From Shewanellaceae bacterium (GTDB lineage Bacteria; Pseudomonadota; Gammaproteobacteria; Enterobacterales; Shewanellaceae): 8,092 bases of DNA. The stretch spans positions 1-8,092 of the forward strand of contig JADHND010000067.1 of the NCBI GenBank assembly GCA_016779685.1, in the 5' to 3' direction. The first letter of the stretch is position 1. Every line of letters starts with the position of its first letter. Below are positions 5,868 to 8,092 of the stretch, piece after piece. The position numbers were made by a program, and so were the translations under genes. The notes under the pieces were generated by a model that saw nothing but the letters and a program-made list of their open reading frames with translations, did no database searches and was not told where the DNA came from.

Positions 5868-7073
5868 ATGCTACGCATGCTGCTTTACTTAGGTTTTATT
5901 CTTCTGGGTGCCATGGTTGCCCCTATCTTGTTGCAACATAAAGGATTTGTGCTTATTAGTTTTGGTTCCTATAGTATTAAAACCACAGCCTTAGCCCTAG
6001 CCTTATTTGTACTGGCTCTGTTTGGTTTCCTCCAAGTCAGCCTGTGGTGCTGGCGGACTATTAAATTTCTTCTCTCTGATCAGCTGTCCTTATCGCATTT
6101 ATGGCAAAAACAAAATGTCGACTCGTTTACCATCCAAGGTCAACTGGCTCTCATGAATCAAAATTGGGAGGATGCTGAAAACCTGATGGCGAAGTATGCC
6201 AAACACAGTAAATTACCAACTCTAAACTATTTATCCGCTGCTCACGCAGCGCACCTACAACAGAAAATAAAAGAACGCGATCAATACTTAACGTATGCGG
6301 CGAAAGAACAACCAACCCCCTTAGCTGTACAGCTGGCACAGGCCCATTATCTGGTTGAAGACAATGTCGAGGAAGCCCGTAAACGCGTTGATCGCTTTCA
6401 TATTACCCCTCAAAGTTCACAGCTCAAACTGCATTTGGCTTGGTTAACCTATCAAGCACAAGGTGACTACCAAGCCATCAAGCCGTTGCTCAAAATATTT
6501 AAGAAAAACAATATCATCTCTAAGGCACATTACGATGCCATACAATTGAAAACAACGGCTATCGAAATTACGCAGGCAAAATCTCAAGCGGAGGTCACTG
6601 CACTCTGGGACAATCTCAGTATATTTGATCATCAAAAACCTGTATTACAAGCCAGCTATGGACTTGCTTTGAATGTCTTTGATTCCGAGGCCGCAAAAAA
6701 ATTTATACTCCGTAGCTTGAAGAAACCTGAACAGGAACTGCTGAACTGTATTGAAAAGATTTTTAATTGGGAAACCGATAAAAAGATTCAAACTCAGCTC
6801 AATAGGATGTTGAAGAAATACCCAGATGATCATGCCTTAATCCAATGCATCGCTCGATTGTGTATTCAGTCACGTCTGTTTCAAAAAGCCAAAACGTATT
6901 TAACCCAGTCTGCTACCATCGATCGAAATACCGCCCTGTTGCTGGCTCATGTCTGTGAATATTTAGGTGAGACCAAACTAGCCATTGAACATTATAAGCA
7001 AGCGGCAGCCATGCCGAACCCTTTTCAATACCAGCAGCATCAGGCTGATGCCATCAAAACACATCCAGCGTAA
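5868..7073 (+). CDS. hemY: HemY-family inner-membrane TPR protein
   Basis: This 401-residue protein is close to the 398 of E. coli HemY. Two hydrophobic helices (about 2-22 and 39-63) flank a short loop containing HKGFVLISFGSYSIKTT, the HemY N-terminal signature. The rest is helical, with tetratricopeptide-like repeats: ALMNQNWEDAENLMAKYAKH (94-113) and a clear C-terminal unit at about 356-388 (HVCEYLGETKLAIEHYKQAA). It is not related to the Bacillus HemY protoporphyrinogen oxidase: there is no FAD-binding motif. The biochemical role is unsettled; conserved linkage to hemCDX suggests a partner in late haem synthesis or its localisation (inference). The ATG follows the hemX stop by 2 nt, and its Shine-Dalgarno AAAGGAA (about 5854-5860) lies inside hemX, so translation is probably coupled. 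Confidence 0.92.
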   Translation: MLRMLLYLGFILLGAMVAPILLQHKGFVLISFGSYSIKTTALALALFVLALFGFLQVSLWCWRTIKFLLSDQLSLSHLWQKQNVDSFTIQGQLALMNQNWEDAENLMAKYAKHSKLPTLNYLSAAHAAHLQQKIKERDQYLTYAAKEQPTPLAVQLAQAHYLVEDNVEEARKRVDRFHITPQSSQLKLHLAWLTYQAQGDYQAIKPLLKIFKKNNIISKAHYDAIQLKTTAIEITQAKSQAEVTALWDNLSIFDHQKPVLQASYGLALNVFDSEAAKKFILRSLKKPEQELLNCIEKIFNWETDKKIQTQLNRMLKKYPDDHALIQCIARLCIQSRLFQKAKTYLTQSATIDRNTALLLAHVCEYLGETKLAIEHYKQAAAMPNPFQYQQHQADAIKTHPA

Positions 7074-7085
7074 AGACCTCCCCCC

Positions 7086-7114
7086 TTTAGCTTTAATGCA
7101 TCATTTGCTATGAT
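7086..7114 (+). promoter_or_regulatory. Candidate extended -10 promoter for rep
   Basis: TGC followed by TATGAT (7106-7114) forms an extended -10 element, with TATGAT a 5 of 6 match. The -35 position (7086-7091, TTTAGC) is weak at 3 of 6, which extended -10 promoters tolerate. The start would be near 7121, giving a leader of about 18 nt. No hairpin-plus-T-run terminator is visible between hemY and rep, so read-through from the hem operon is also possible. Confidence 0.5.
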
Positions 7115-7138
7115 AGAGGCTCTCTACTAGGAAATATT

Positions 7139-8092
7139 ATGCAACTCAATACTCATCAACAAGCCGCGGTACGCCATATTTCCGGACCTTGTTTGGTTTT
7201 AGCTGGCGCCGGTAGCGGCAAAACCAAAGTCATTACGCAAAAAATCGCTTATTTGATCAAGCAATGTGGCTATACAGCTCCTCAGATTGCCGCACTGACT
7301 TTTACCAACAAAGCCGCTCGTGAAATGAAAAGCCGGGTTCAACAAGTCTTAGATACACGGGCAGCGCGTGGGTTATGGGTATCGACTTTTCACACGCTTG
7401 GCTTGCACATCATTCGTACCGAATATCAAGCCCTGAATTTGCCTAAAAACTTTTCCTTATTTGATGCTCAAGACAGCTTGCAGTTGCTCAAAGACTTGGC
7501 GCCCGAAGCGATTGCTCATGACAAACAGCGGTTACTCCAAGCTCAAACTTTCATTTCAAATTGGAAAAACCAAGGTCAAAGTGAACAAACCGTGACGGAC
7601 CAAGCGTCGAGTGCTGACGAACATATGATGGTCAAATTATACAGCCAATATCAACATACTTTAACAGCCTACAATGCTTTAGATTTTGATGACTTGATCC
7701 TCAAACCGACTCAATTGTTACAACAAAAGCCTCACATACTCAATAAATGGCAACAAAAAATTCGCTATTTACTGATTGACGAATACCAAGACACCAACGA
7801 AATACAATACCAACTTATTCGCTTACTAACCGGTATTCGGGCACGTTTTACCGCTGTGGGCGACGATGACCAATCGATTTATGCTTGGCGCGGTGCCTGC
7901 CCACATAACATGAGCAAACTACAAGACAATTTTCCAACCTTAAACGTGATCAAACTGGAGCAGAACTACCGTTCAACCACCAATATTTTAACCACCGCTA
8001 ACCAGCTCATCGCGTGCAATCCTCACCTTATTGAGAAAGCCCTGTTCAGTGAATTGGGATCAGGCGAGCCTATCCATGTTATCGCCATGCCT
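7139..8092 (+). CDS. rep: ATP-dependent DNA helicase Rep (partial, C-terminus beyond the right edge)
   Basis: The frame starts at ATG 7139 and stays open for 318 codons to the window edge. This is roughly the first half of a superfamily 1A helicase of about 670 residues. Motifs appear in order: Q-motif LNTHQQAAV (3-11), Walker A GAGSGKT (23-29), motif Ia TFTNKAAREMK (54-64), STFHTLGL (82-89), LDFDDLIL (181-188), Walker B LLIDEYQDTN (211-220), motif III VGDDDQSIYAWRGA (240-253) and motif IV KLEQNYRS (272-279). ISNWKNQ (139-145) and the strong N-terminal match to GPCLVLAGAGSGKT favour Rep over UvrD or PcrA. Rep moves 3' to 5' on single-stranded DNA and clears protein blocks ahead of forks (family knowledge). 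AGGA at 7129-7132 is a good ribosome binding site. Its position directly after hemY differs from E. coli, where rep is elsewhere. Confidence 0.95.
   Translation, partial: MQLNTHQQAAVRHISGPCLVLAGAGSGKTKVITQKIAYLIKQCGYTAPQIAALTFTNKAAREMKSRVQQVLDTRAARGLWVSTFHTLGLHIIRTEYQALNLPKNFSLFDAQDSLQLLKDLAPEAIAHDKQRLLQAQTFISNWKNQGQSEQTVTDQASSADEHMMVKLYSQYQHTLTAYNALDFDDLILKPTQLLQQKPHILNKWQQKIRYLLIDEYQDTNEIQYQLIRLLTGIRARFTAVGDDDQSIYAWRGACPHNMSKLQDNFPTLNVIKLEQNYRSTTNILTTANQLIACNPHLIEKALFSELGSGEPIHVIAMP

Noticed and set aside
6151..6833. Three minus-strand open frames of about 62 codons inside hemY
   Set aside because: They are antisense to a recognisable HemY protein, short and of unusual composition, as expected of chance frames.
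7074..7138. Intrinsic terminator ending the hem operon
   Set aside because: The C-rich and T-containing stretch after hemY has no GC-rich hairpin before a T-run.

Overview
This window is ordinary conserved chromosome from a gammaproteobacterium. Every gene has a recognisable enterobacterial/pseudomonad counterpart. Class I adenylate cyclase (CyaA), the HemX and HemY membrane proteins, the CyaY frataxin and the small lipoprotein LptM, placed next to each other, are a gammaproteobacterial signature. Base composition is AT-leaning and codon choice favours AT-rich codons (CAA, TTG, TTA, AAA), so this is not a high-GC pseudomonad. I cannot name a genus from sequence alone. I see no mobile element, CRISPR array, rRNA or tRNA gene, phage gene or compositional island.

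Layout from left to right. A divergent pair comes first: lptM (minus strand, cut by the left edge) and cyaY (plus strand), sharing an 86-bp AT-rich intergenic region. cyaY converges on cyaA (minus strand) across 56 bp. cyaA is followed by a 145-bp divergent control region. From it start cyaA leftward and the tight hemC-hemD-hemX-hemY run rightward, with gaps of 8, 17 and 2 bp. After 65 bp comes rep, which probably has its own promoter and is cut by the right edge.

How the genes work together. HemC and HemD perform consecutive steps of tetrapyrrole synthesis (porphobilinogen to hydroxymethylbilane to uroporphyrinogen III). HemX and HemY are inner-membrane proteins co-transcribed with them whose biochemical role is not settled. 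CyaY handles iron for Fe-S and haem metabolism. CyaA makes cAMP, and its divergent arrangement with hemC is the classic enterobacterial one. Rep is a replication-fork helicase with no obvious functional tie to haem.

The most notable thing is the cyaA/hemC control region. Two near-consensus sigma-70 promoters face away from each other and their -35 hexamers occupy the same seven base pairs, so polymerase probably cannot occupy both at once. cyaA also uses a TTG start codon, as in E. coli. I did not find an undescribed biological system; the findings below are mainly regulatory and organisational.
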